DNA from: Ruminococcaceae bacterium UBA3215 | GTDB taxonomy: Bacteria; Bacillota; Clostridia; Oscillospirales; Ruminococcaceae | DNA: 20,486 nt | NCBI GenBank assembly: GCA_002363155.1 | Contig: DEWH01000007.1 | Coordinates: forward strand, 1,137-21,622 | Direction of reading: 5' to 3' | Part shown: positions 14,125 to 20,463 of the stretch, in pieces | How the letters are laid out: the number at the start of each line of letters is the position of its first letter | Position numbering within the stretch: position 1 is the stretch's first letter | Notes under the pieces: generated by a model | Told to the model about the DNA's origin: nothing | Databases searched by the model: none | What the model saw: the letters and a program-made list of their open reading frames with translations, nothing else | Made by a program: the position numbers and the translations under genes

Positions 14125-14991
14125 TCATCTATGTCTCCCGCCGCCGCCATGGTGACCGCCGCTGTGGGAGTGGTGGACGGAGCTATGGTGAGAGCTGCGG
14201 CTGCTGCTGCCGGAGGACGATCTGGTGCGCGGAGAGTAGGTTTTATTCACGACACGTCCGACAAACACATCGCTCTTGTTGTCGAACACGAGGGAGTTGT
14301 CGAGAATGTAATTGCGGGTGCCGGGCTTCTCGACTTTGAACTGCTTTGCATTTCCCGAGTAGATGCCGGTTCCTATCAGCAATGAAAGAAACGCTATCAC
14401 ACCAAGCATGTGGAGCATTTCTATCGGATCTATGCTTGTAAGGCGGGAAAGCGGGTCATCGGGCTCGGCTGTTACACCGTAGTCCGGGTGCATATCGTGA
14501 TTGTCTCTGCCTTCCTCATAGTAATATTCGACGCATTCAAGGAACCCGTATGCAGCCTGTGAGAACATCTCCGCTTTCATATCGTCCCATATCTCGTCGA
14601 AAATTTCGTCAATGCGGTAATCGCTGAAATACTCTATGCAGTCGCCGCTCGTCGATATGTAATCATACTTTGTGTCGCAGTTTATCAGGAACAGTATGCC
14701 GTCCGTGTCGATACCGCAAAGCTCCTCGTACTTGTCGTCCGCGAACTCCACAACGTGCGCATCGGTCTTGGGCGTGCCGATATCATTTGATGATATTATC
14801 ACGATGTTGAAGCCGGTCTTTGATGCAACTTCCTTTGCCTTGCTTTCAAGCTTGCGCTCGTTCTCCTCCGACATAACTCTCGCATCGTCAATGATATGCA
14901 CCGACGCGGAGGACGCAAAGGACGGGAAGCAGAATACGGCAATGCAGATAAAAAATGCGGCGAAAACGGCGGTTATCTTCTTCCTCATCAT
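14125..14991 (-). CDS. TPM-domain (YgcG-like) membrane protein
   Basis: 288 residues. N-terminal signal peptide (about 1-27), then an extracytoplasmic TPM/Psb32-type domain (about 31-158) with the typical opening HIIDDARVMSEENERKLESK and the strand FNIVIISSND. A transmembrane helix follows at about 193-212, and a Ser/His/Gly-rich tail at about 253-288 ends in HHGGGGRHR. A low-complexity Ser/Gly tail is common in this family, but the histidine richness here is notable. The biochemical role of the family is not settled in bacteria. Its ATG overlaps the stop of the upstream zinc-ribbon gene by four bases (ATGA), so the two are probably co-translated. Confidence 0.88.
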   Translation of the reverse strand: MMRKKITAVFAAFFICIAVFCFPSFASSASVHIIDDARVMSEENERKLESKAKEVASKTGFNIVIISSNDIGTPKTDAHVVEFADDKYEELCGIDTDGILFLINCDTKYDYISTSGDCIEYFSDYRIDEIFDEIWDDMKAEMFSQAAYGFLECVEYYYEEGRDNHDMHPDYGVTAEPDDPLSRLTSIDPIEMLHMLGVIAFLSLLIGTGIYSGNAKQFKVEKPGTRNYILDNSLVFDNKSDVFVGRVVNKTYSPRTRSSSGSSSRSSHHSSVHHSHSGGHHGGGGRHR

Positions 14992-16085
14992 AGCATTCCT
15001 CCCAGCCGCAGGAGCAGGAACAGCGCAGTTCCGACAAGCATTGGGATCCCGAATGAGAAGAATATCAGCTTCGGCTTGTTGAGCGGAAGCCTTCCGCCGA
15101 ATTTGCCTGTCTGCCCGTTCATTGCGAAATAATACAGCTTATCCTTGTAGAAGTAGGTGAGGAACCACATCGGCATCATAGCCTGCTTGAAATTGATGTT
15201 TGTTATCCTGAATTCCTTTGATGTCACATTTATCCGGTTGTAGCCGATGATGCTGGACTTGAACACTTCCTCCGTGGCTTCTGTCACGCGGTTTGTGATG
15301 CGGGGGATAATGGTGTACTTTTCCATATCGTAGCGCTGTGCGCTGTGACCGGAGAGGTAGGACATATCGAACTCGGTCAGCTCCTTGTAGTCGAACGGCT
15401 CTATGCTGTCCATGAGCGCATCGTCCGCGCGGGAAGAAGCGTCGGCAGGGACCTGCCTGTAAATTACGCTCCCGTCGCGCACGGCGAAGCTGTGATCTTC
15501 GGTGACGATGATGTAGTCGCCCTTTCTTGCGGAGCCTACGGTCTTGTAGCAGTCCGCGGTCATCTTCCCCTCAACACAGCAGTCGGTCAGCCAGAAGGGG
15601 ATATAGATGCCCTGTATCTTGTTGAGGGATTCGGAGCTTCCGAAGCCTTTTGCAAGGAAGAACTTCTTCGGCTTTATCCACTCGTTGAACTTCATGATCG
15701 CTTCACCGCGGGAGCGTTTGAAGGGTATGATGAGATCGGGGCGGAACTCACCGGAGAGCCGTCCGGAAAGCACCGCGGGGCTGTGGCAGTAGTAACACTC
15801 GGCGGTAGCGGCTACCTCCGAGTCGGTGAATATTGACGCACCGCAGCTGGGGCAGATATAGAGCCGGCTCTCGTCACCGAATTTCCGGCGTTTTTCTTCG
15901 ATAGCGGGGTCATTATCCGTCTGCGAGCCGTAAGCGGGCTGGGAGTCCTCATGCAGGGGCGCGTCCAGCATATCCGCGCTGAAATGCGATCCGCAGTAGA
16001 TGCAGTGAAAGTCCCTTGATTCCGCGGAATAGGTCAGACCCGCACCGCAGGACGGGCATTTATACGATACTGTTCCGTTATCCAT
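14988..16085 (-). CDS. Double zinc-ribbon membrane-anchored protein
   Basis: 365 residues. Two zinc-ribbon modules: Cys10-x2-Cys13...Cys28-x2-Cys31 and Cys78-x2-Cys81...Cys97-x2-Cys100, both rubredoxin/TFIIB-like knuckles (CPSCGA). The large middle region (about 105-330) is of a kind found in uncharacterised Firmicute proteins. A C-terminal hydrophobic helix (about 343-361) probably anchors it in the membrane. The ATG at 16085 has GGAG at good spacing. It overlaps the TPM gene by four bases; this pairing suggests a shared membrane function, but I cannot name one. A 180-bp palindromic element lies directly upstream. Confidence 0.85.
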   Translation of the reverse strand: MDNGTVSYKCPSCGAGLTYSAESRDFHCIYCGSHFSADMLDAPLHEDSQPAYGSQTDNDPAIEEKRRKFGDESRLYICPSCGASIFTDSEVAATAECYYCHSPAVLSGRLSGEFRPDLIIPFKRSRGEAIMKFNEWIKPKKFFLAKGFGSSESLNKIQGIYIPFWLTDCCVEGKMTADCYKTVGSARKGDYIIVTEDHSFAVRDGSVIYRQVPADASSRADDALMDSIEPFDYKELTEFDMSYLSGHSAQRYDMEKYTIIPRITNRVTEATEEVFKSSIIGYNRINVTSKEFRITNINFKQAMMPMWFLTYFYKDKLYYFAMNGQTGKFGGRLPLNKPKLIFFSFGIPMLVGTALFLLLRLGGML

Positions 16086-16100
16086 AGCAATCTCCGTCTA

Positions 16101-16280
16101 TAATTGATAATTGACAATTGATAATTGATAATTGTGGAGCGCGCGAAGCGCGCATATTTGAATCGTGACGAAAATCAATGCTCCGCGAAAAGAAACATAG
16201 CTTTTGATTCTGTCACAATTCAGATTCGTCCGCGAAGCGGACACAATAATTGTCAATTGTCAATTATCAATTATCAATTA
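16101..16280. mobile_element. MITE-like 180-bp imperfect palindrome
   Basis: The ends are perfect 14-base inverted repeats (TAATTGATAATTGA / TCAATTATCAATTA) continued by further ATAATTG/CAATTAT units. Inner arms 16159-16178 and 16204-16222 also pair (TGAATCGTGAC with GTCACAATTCA). It contains small GC hairpins (GCGCGCGAAGCGCGC at 16138-16152, GTCCGCGAAGCGGAC). There is no open frame of a transposase. As RNA it would form one long hairpin between two co-oriented genes. I infer a non-autonomous element; target-site duplication was not resolved. Confidence 0.6.
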
Positions 16281-16288
16281 CGTTTAGT

Positions 16289-17239
16289 TCAGTCTATGAG
16301 GTTTCTTTTTGTGATTTCTTTGTAGAAGCTGAAATTGACTTTTTTCAGCATATCTATTATCGCAGTTTCGATCTCGTGTTCAAGACCGATGCTCTTTATC
16401 TTTCTGTCGATAAGGCTGTCTCCCTGTGGCTTCGGGGGACGCTGCATCACGCGGTAGGGGCGGTACAGCACGCCGGATTCAAGGTCATAGACGGTACCGG
16501 TCACCTCGCCGTCGGTATCGAGCATTCTCGCAAGTCCCGCCGGTATTACGGAGAAAAGATCGGTGAAGATGAAGCTTGCGATGCAGATAGCCTTTATCAC
16601 GTCTTTGTGGAGGACGGTGCGCCGGGTGATGTTAAGGCTTATTATGTACTGTTCGAGGGCAGTGAAATAGTAGCCCCGCCCGAATGAGAGGGTGAGCATG
16701 GAAGCGCCTGCGTTCTGCGCGATTATCGCGTCGGAAGCGCCGGTCATCATCGTGTTCAGCGGACAGATATCCACCGGGAGGAACAGGTTCGACCTGCACC
16801 ATTTAACAAGGGTATCTATGCTGTCGCCGAAAAGTCCGGTTATGCGGATAGCGGAGACACGGCGGATAAAGTCAAAGCTGTGGAGGAAGAGAATGACCGC
16901 GGGAGCGCTGTATTCGTCGGCATTTATCTCGATGATTATCGGCTGTTCCTGCGGAAGAGAATCAATGAGCCATGTTTTCCCGAACGGCACAACGGCGTAA
17001 GCGAAAGGATTGCTTGTGCAGAATCCGCAGTCGAAGGCGCTGTTTATGGTGAGCATGTATTTGTCGGTGTAGTCGTCAAGCGCCATGAGCGAGGCGGTAC
17101 GGGTGTTTATCTCCATATAGTCGGCACCGCAGTTGAACACGGCACGGGCGTAGGCTTTCAGTTCGCTTGCCGAGGTATGCTCCGGATCGTATTTCATATA
17201 TGACAGCGTCCTGTCCGTGACGGCAGTTTTCAATTTCAC
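16289..17239 (-). CDS. DRE-TIM metallolyase-like (HMGL/NifV-like) protein, atypical
   Basis: About 316 residues from a GTG at 17239, preceded by AAAGG and a strong promoter. A TTG two codons later is also possible, and the 101-codon upstream extension is rejected because it crosses the promoter. The N-terminal TDRTLSYMKYD...SELKAYARAVFNCGADYMEINT resembles the first strand and helix of isopropylmalate/homocitrate synthase-type barrels (DTTLRDGEQ...GVDYIEVG). VDICPLN...AQNAGASMLTLSFGRG resembles the later HxH-containing region. The catalytic Arg-Asp of LRDG and the HxH metal motif are not evident, so it may be catalytically different or a non-enzyme. Weak assignment; the family name rests on pattern memory only. 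Confidence 0.55.
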   Translation of the reverse strand: MKLKTAVTDRTLSYMKYDPEHTSASELKAYARAVFNCGADYMEINTRTASLMALDDYTDKYMLTINSAFDCGFCTSNPFAYAVVPFGKTWLIDSLPQEQPIIIEINADEYSAPAVILFLHSFDFIRRVSAIRITGLFGDSIDTLVKWCRSNLFLPVDICPLNTMMTGASDAIIAQNAGASMLTLSFGRGYYFTALEQYIISLNITRRTVLHKDVIKAICIASFIFTDLFSVIPAGLARMLDTDGEVTGTVYDLESGVLYRPYRVMQRPPKPQGDSLIDRKIKSIGLEHEIETAIIDMLKKVNFSFYKEITKRNLID

Positions 17240-17273
17240 ATTTTCCTTTCTGATAATTGCATTGAATATAATA

Positions 17274-17302
17274 ATTATAGCACAGCCCCGGCGAGATTTC
17301 AA
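17274..17302 (-). promoter_or_regulatory. Promoter of the DRE-TIM-like gene
   Basis: On the minus strand TTGAAA (17297-17302), 17 bases, then TATAAT (17274-17279) with a TGC extended -10. It lies 35 bases upstream of the GTG start at 17239, which supports that start over the longer open frame. Confidence 0.8.
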
Positions 17303-17358
17303 GGTTTTTCGGGAAGAAAAATGTGCCGGGGAATATTGCATCTGCCGTCCGCCGAGTA

Positions 17359-17388
17359 TTGACAGCTCCCGCTCGCCTGTGGTATAAT
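17359..17388 (+). promoter_or_regulatory. Promoter of the small hydrophobic peptide gene
   Basis: TTGACA (17359-17364) and TATAAT (17383-17388) with an 18-base spacer. The predicted start near 17395 gives a structured leader of about 100 bases with a CGGAG-CAGTA-CTCCG hairpin (17445-17459). Confidence 0.8.
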
Positions 17389-17494
17389 TGGCGTGAAACC
17401 GTGGCGCTCTATGCGCAGGATAAAGCAAGGTGAATATCGCTTCTCGGAGCAGTACTCCGCCTATTCGGGCGAGTCTGTGAAAGGAGGGCGATAA

Positions 17495-17620
17495 GTGGGA
17501 CTGATATCGTTGGTTCTCGCCTATTTTGGTGAGATCGTACACATTATTATTCTCAATGCTTCGCTTATCGGAGCATTGTTAGCTCTTTTTCGCGAATGGA
17601 TTAACACCGGACGCAAATAA
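17495..17620 (+). CDS. Putative type I toxin, 41-residue hydrophobic peptide
   Basis: A GTG start with AAAGGAGGGC seven bases upstream and TAA at 17618 encode MGLISLVLAYFGEIVHIIIL... with a charged end (FREWINTGRK). Residues 3-31 are hydrophobic and could span the membrane; the C-terminus is basic. Size, single-membrane-helix design, strong ribosome-binding site, structured leader and a convergent small RNA sharing the terminator are all features of type I toxins such as the Fst, TxpA or BsrG kind. I see no direct sequence match to a named family. A small membrane peptide of other function is the alternative. Confidence 0.65.
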   Translation: MGLISLVLAYFGEIVHIIILNASLIGALLALFREWINTGRK

Positions 17621-17708
17621 AAAGAGATAACCACCATGCTTTCGACGGTCTGGTGGTTACTCTTTAACTACTATACTGCTCCGAGAGCAAACATTTTGCT
17701 CTGTCGCT
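17614..17708 (-). ncRNA. Antitoxin-like small RNA, copy A
   Basis: The promoter on the minus strand is TTGACA (17738-17743), a 17-base spacer, TATAAT (17715-17720). The RNA (about 95 nt) has a 5' hairpin (AGAGCAAA...TTTGCTCT) and the CTCGGAGCAGTA motif. It ends in the hairpin 17621-17665 followed by CTCTTTTTATTT. It runs tail-to-tail into the toxin gene, so its 3' part is fully complementary to the toxin mRNA 3' end. Confidence 0.7.
17621..17665. terminator. Shared bidirectional terminator of toxin and small RNA A
   Basis: AAAGAGATAACCACCA pairs with TGGTGGTTACTCTTT (one bulged A). The minus side continues into TTTTTATTT, a good U-tract; the plus side has CTCTTT within the stem. Convergent transcripts ending in one hairpin are the usual arrangement of par/fst-like and txpA/ratA-like loci. 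Confidence 0.75.
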
Positions 17709-17714
17709 AAAGCT

Positions 17715-17743
17715 ATTATACCACAGTTTCCCGCCGGTGTCAA
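17715..17743 (-). promoter_or_regulatory. Promoter of small RNA copy A
   Basis: Perfect consensus TTGACA and TATAAT with optimal 17-base spacing on the minus strand. The block from the -35 through TATAATAGCTTTAGCGACAG is repeated with the same sequence at copy B, and with changes only in the spacer at copy C. Confidence 0.85.
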
Positions 17744-17775
17744 GCGTTTTGCATGGCGCCGGCGGTTATTTTTGC

Positions 17776-17887
17776 AAAAAGAAATAACCACCGTGCTTTC
17801 GATTCTGCGGTGGTTATTCTTAATCTGAAATAATCGCTGCTCCGAGAGCTGTACTTTCTGAACAAAAGTACCTCTTGCCCTGTCGCT
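17776..17887 (-). ncRNA. Antitoxin-like small RNA, copy B
   Basis: About 112 nt with the same 5' AGCGACAG start and CTCGGAGCAG motif as copy A, but a different 5' hairpin (GTACTTTTGTTCAGAAAGTAC). It ends in an 11-bp stem (17783-17793 with 17808-17818) followed by TCTTTTTG. No toxin frame accompanies it. The minus-strand open frame over this region is a product of the repeats. Confidence 0.65.
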
Positions 17888-17893
17888 AAAGCT

Positions 17894-17922
17894 ATTATAC
17901 CACAGTTTCCCGCCGGTGTCAA
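17894..17922 (-). promoter_or_regulatory. Promoter of small RNA copy B
   Basis: TTGACA (17917-17922), 17-base spacer, TATAAT (17894-17899). Spacer and flanks match copy A base for base. Confidence 0.85.
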
Positions 17923-17954
17923 GCGTTTTGCATGGCGCCGGCGGTTATTTTTGC

Positions 17955-18062
17955 AAAAAGAAATAACCACCAAGCTTTCCGACGGATTGGTGGCTATCTA
18001 TAAGCACTGATCTGCTCCGAGAGCTGTACTTTCTGATCAAAAGTACCTCTTGCTCTGTCGCT
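17955..18062 (-). ncRNA. Antitoxin-like small RNA, copy C
   Basis: About 108 nt, close to copy B through the 5' hairpin (GTACTTTTGATCAGAAAGTAC) and the CTCGGAGCAG motif. It then diverges before a terminator stem (17963-17973 with 17987-17997, one G-U pair) and TCTTTTTG. It is the most upstream unit of the tandem set. Confidence 0.65.
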
Positions 18063-18068
18063 AAAGCT

Positions 18069-18097
18069 ATTATACCACAGTTTCCCGCTCTTGTCAA
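18069..18097 (-). promoter_or_regulatory. Promoter of small RNA copy C
   Basis: TTGACA (18092-18097), 17 bases, TATAAT (18069-18074). The -35-proximal spacer differs from A and B (AGAGCGGG against CCGGCGGG), while the 3' half of the spacer is conserved. Confidence 0.8.
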
Positions 18098-18131
18098 CAC
18101 AGGGGCGGTTATTTTTATTCGTGTGCGTCAC

Positions 18132-18149
18132 GCACCTCACAAGAGGTGC
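18132..18149. terminator. Hairpin downstream of the DUF6291-like gene
   Basis: GCACCTC-ACAA-GAGGTGC forms a 7-bp perfect stem with a second small hairpin (GTGCG-TCA-CGCAC, 18123-18135) overlapping it. Neither side has a strong T-run (CTCTTTCTCTTT on plus), so terminator function is uncertain. Confidence 0.4.
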
Positions 18150-18154
18150 TCTTT

Positions 18155-18298
18155 CTCTTTATCAATATCAATATCAATATCATTATCAATTTCTTTATCT
18201 TTCTCTGTATCTATATCTATATCAGTATCAAATGATATCAATTGATAACAAATGATATCAAATGATAACAATTGATATCAAATGATATCAATTGTGTA
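18155..18298. repeat. Simple-sequence tract and palindromic decamer repeats
   Basis: 18159-18222 is a microsatellite of ATCAAT, TTTATC and ATCTAT hexamers. 18227-18296 is seven head-to-tail 10-base units alternating ATCAAATGAT, ATCAATTGAT and AACAATTGAT forms; ATCAATTGAT is a perfect palindrome. Read on the minus strand in a frame different from the adjacent gene, the hexamer part codes Asp-Ile and Lys-Glu/Asp repeats ending KEKEHLL-stop. Confidence 0.8.
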
Positions 18299-18306
18299 TT
18301 AACCGA

Positions 18307-18648
18307 CTAAAGTATGTCCTTATAAAAATCCAATGAACTTTCTTCAATTTCTTGTACGTCATATGAAGGTTTATCATCGGATTCTTTTTTGTATATTTTT
18401 CGCTGTTTTGAAGCGGCAGCACGATTCTCGCATACCTTTTTGTAAGCTGTCGTATCCCGCTCATAGTTGTTCTTCATCATCGTGTAAACAAACTTCATAC
18501 CCTGCGTAAACCCCGAAATATCCGCTTCCTTGCCCGACGTGTAGCGGAAGAACTGCTTGATAAGCGCACCAAGCTCCTCGTCCTCCAGCATCTCGAAATA
18601 GTCGCAGTAATCCGCGTACATCAGAAACCCTTTCCTTTTCTCACTCAT
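18307..18648 (-). CDS. DUF6291-like mobile-element protein, probably truncated
   Basis: 113 residues from the ATG at 18648, which follows AGGAGGGAAC; a 30-codon upstream extension is rejected. MSEKRKGFLMYADYCDYFEMLEDEELGALIKQFFRYTSG...MKFVYTMMKNNYERDTTAYKKVCENRAAA matches the pattern of a small domain (DUF6291) found next to replication genes of phages and conjugative elements. Members usually continue into a charged low-complexity region coded by short DNA repeats. Here the frame stops at DFYKDIL, and such a repeat tract lies just downstream in another frame, so the 3' end looks eroded by frameshift. No other phage or ICE gene is visible. Confidence 0.7.
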   Translation of the reverse strand: MSEKRKGFLMYADYCDYFEMLEDEELGALIKQFFRYTSGKEADISGFTQGMKFVYTMMKNNYERDTTAYKKVCENRAAASKQRKIYKKESDDKPSYDVQEIEESSLDFYKDIL

Positions 18649-18731
18649 CTCGTTCCCTCCTGTCCTTTCGGATAATACAAGTTTACCACACGCCGGAGTG
18701 ACAAACAATGACATTCTGCGCCTGCTATATA

Positions 18732-18760
18732 TTGACAAAAAGCGGGAAATATGTTATAAT
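18732..18760 (+). promoter_or_regulatory. Promoter of the structured RNA/decarboxylase leader
   Basis: TTGACA (18732-18737), 17-base spacer, TATAAT (18755-18760). The predicted start near 18767 lies 248 bases before the decarboxylase ATG. Confidence 0.85.
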
Positions 18761-18766
18761 ACAAAC

Positions 18767-18996
18767 TGACCGATAAAAAACGCCCATACGGACAGGCGGG
18801 TCAGATGCCGAAACAGCGGGTAAAGCCGCGTTATTGATTGAGTTAGAAGCTCAAATTTTATAAGATGATAACTTCATAATCGAATCACTTGTGAAACGGT
18901 CAATAAGAAACGGCACTGTCCGAAAACATTAAGGTAAGATCTTAACCCATTCGGAAAAAGACTATTCTAAAGTGATACGGTTCGTATCACTTTTTT
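18767..18996 (+). ncRNA. Structured noncoding RNA or leader upstream of the decarboxylase
   Basis: About 230 nt between a consensus promoter and an intrinsic terminator, with no reading frame. Elements I can see: a long-range 7-bp stem CGGACAG (18789-18795) with CTGTCCG (18916-18922), and hairpins GCGG-CCGC (18816-18829), TTGAG-CTCAA (18838-18854) and TTAAG-CTTAA (18929-18945). It has unpaired purine-rich joints such as GCCGAAACAGCGGGTAAAG. It could be a cis-acting riboswitch or attenuator for the decarboxylase, or a free-standing RNA. It does not show T-box, SRP or 4.5S, tmRNA or RNase P signatures. The raiA-motif class is one candidate to test; I cannot confirm it from memory. Confidence 0.65.
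18968..18996 (+). terminator. Intrinsic terminator before the decarboxylase gene
   Basis: AAGTGATAC-GGTTC-GTATCACTT (9 bp, 18970-18992) runs straight into TTTTTTG. It ends only about 19 bases before the ATG at 19015, so read-through must occur if the decarboxylase is made from this promoter. This favours regulated attenuation. Confidence 0.85.
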
Positions 18997-19014
18997 GTTT
19001 GCGGAAGTATTGCT

Positions 19015-20463
19015 ATGGATATTGAAAGACAGAAAGCTGCGCCCGTCTATGAGGCGCTCGAAAGATTCAGAAAACAGCGCGTGGTACCTTTCGATGTACC
19101 CGGCCATAAGCGCGGACGCGGCAACCCGGAGCTTGTGAAGCTTCTCGGCGAGCAGTGCGTCAGTCTTGACGTGAACTCGATGAAACCGCTGGATAACCTC
19201 TGCCACCCCGTTTCCGTCATCTACGACGCGGAACAGCTTGCAGCCGATGCTTTCGGCGCGGCTCACGCATACTTCATGGTCGGCGGGACCACTTCCGCGG
19301 TGCAGAGCATGATCCTTACCGCTTGCAAAGCCGGCGACAAGATAATCCTACCCCGCAACGTCCACAAGAGCGTCATAAATGCACTTGTTCTCTGCGGAGC
19401 CGAGCCTGTCTATGTCAACCCCGATGTTGACAACCATATCGGCATCGCTCTCGGCATGGAGACTGCGGCGGTTGAGAAAGCGATGAACGAGAATCCGGAC
19501 GCTGTGGCAGTCTTTGTCAACAACCCGACATACTACGGCATCTGTTCCGATCTGCGCTCGATAGTGAAGCTTGCTCATGACCGCGGTATGCTGGTGCTTG
19601 CGGACGAAGCGCACGGCACGCATCTCTACTTCCACGAGGCACTGCCTGTTTCGGGCATGGAAGCGGGCGCGGATATGGCTGCGGTATCAATGCACAAGTC
19701 GGGCGGAAGCCTTACCCAGAGTTCGCTGCTCCTGCTGAACAGCACCGTCAACACCCGCTATGTGGAGCAGATAATCAATCTCACGCAGACCACGAGTGCG
19801 TCATATCTGCTTTTGTCGAGCCTTGACATCTCCCGCCGGAACCTTGCGCTCCGCGGGCATGAATCATTCGGGAAAGTGTCGGAAATGGCGGAGTACGCGC
19901 GCAGGGAGATAAACTCGATCGGCGGATATTACGCCTACGGAAAGGACATAGTAAACGGGGGAAGCATCTTCGACTTTGATGTTACGAAGCTGTCGGTATA
20001 TACCCGCGACATGGGGCTGACCGGCATCGAGGTGTATGACCTGCTCCGCGACGAGTATGACATTCAGATAGAGTTCGGTGATATCGGCAACATACTTGCC
20101 TACATCTCCATAGGTGACCGCATACAGGACATAGAGCGTCTTGTGGGAGCGCTTGAGGACATCAAGCGTCTGTATTCGCGGAAGAGTTCGATGCTCCACA
20201 ACGCGGAGTACATCGCGCCGATCGTTGCCGCGACACCGCAGAAAGCGTTCTATTCCGAGAAGGAGCTTATCCCGATACGCGAGACGGCAGGGCGCATCTG
20301 CGGGGAGTTCGTAATGTGCTACCCGCCGGGAATACCGATACTTGCGCCGGGTGAGCAGATCACTGAGGAGATCATAGACTACATTCTGTACGCGAAGGAA
20401 AAGGGCTGTTCCATGCAGGGACCGGAAGACCCGGATATTTCAAAACTGAATGTTTTGAAATAA
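19015..20463 (+). CDS. Orn/Lys/Arg decarboxylase family, PLP-dependent
   Basis: 482 residues, the length of the short Gram-positive type (about 480). A fold-type I PLP enzyme: the pyridoxal-binding lysine is Lys228 in SMHKSGGSLTQSS. Asp197 of DEAHG pairs with the cofactor nitrogen, with His200 beside it, and FDVPGHKRGRG (26-36) is the usual N-terminal signature. The C-terminal domain (about 390-482, with CYPPGIPILAPGE) is intact. The reaction is decarboxylation of a basic amino acid to a polyamine; lysine, arginine and ornithine cannot be separated by sight. The ribosome-binding site is weak (GCGGAAG). It lies directly behind the structured RNA and terminator at 18767-18996. Confidence 0.93.
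   Translation: MDIERQKAAPVYEALERFRKQRVVPFDVPGHKRGRGNPELVKLLGEQCVSLDVNSMKPLDNLCHPVSVIYDAEQLAADAFGAAHAYFMVGGTTSAVQSMILTACKAGDKIILPRNVHKSVINALVLCGAEPVYVNPDVDNHIGIALGMETAAVEKAMNENPDAVAVFVNNPTYYGICSDLRSIVKLAHDRGMLVLADEAHGTHLYFHEALPVSGMEAGADMAAVSMHKSGGSLTQSSLLLLNSTVNTRYVEQIINLTQTTSASYLLLSSLDISRRNLALRGHESFGKVSEMAEYARREINSIGGYYAYGKDIVNGGSIFDFDVTKLSVYTRDMGLTGIEVYDLLRDEYDIQIEFGDIGNILAYISIGDRIQDIERLVGALEDIKRLYSRKSSMLHNAEYIAPIVAATPQKAFYSEKELIPIRETAGRICGEFVMCYPPGIPILAPGEQITEEIIDYILYAKEKGCSMQGPEDPDISKLNVLK

Noticed and set aside
15345..15836. 163-codon plus-strand open frame inside the zinc-ribbon gene
   Set aside because: Antisense shadow of a gene with two clear four-Cys modules and translational coupling downstream.
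17240..17542. N-terminal extension of the DRE-TIM-like gene
   Set aside because: It crosses the gene's own promoter and the toxin leader on the other strand; the GTG at 17239 has a ribosome-binding site.
17740..17973. 77-codon minus-strand open frame in the sRNA repeats
   Set aside because: It spans promoter and terminator repeats, and its start and end carry the same repeated peptide, as expected for non-coding repeats.
18767..18996. T-box, cobalamin riboswitch, SRP RNA, tmRNA or RNase P RNA
   Set aside because: The hallmark sequences of these RNAs (for example the T-box GGTGG motif or the SRP GGTCAGG/GGAAGCAGC loop) are absent; a CGGCACTGTCCG segment only superficially resembles a cobalamin element.
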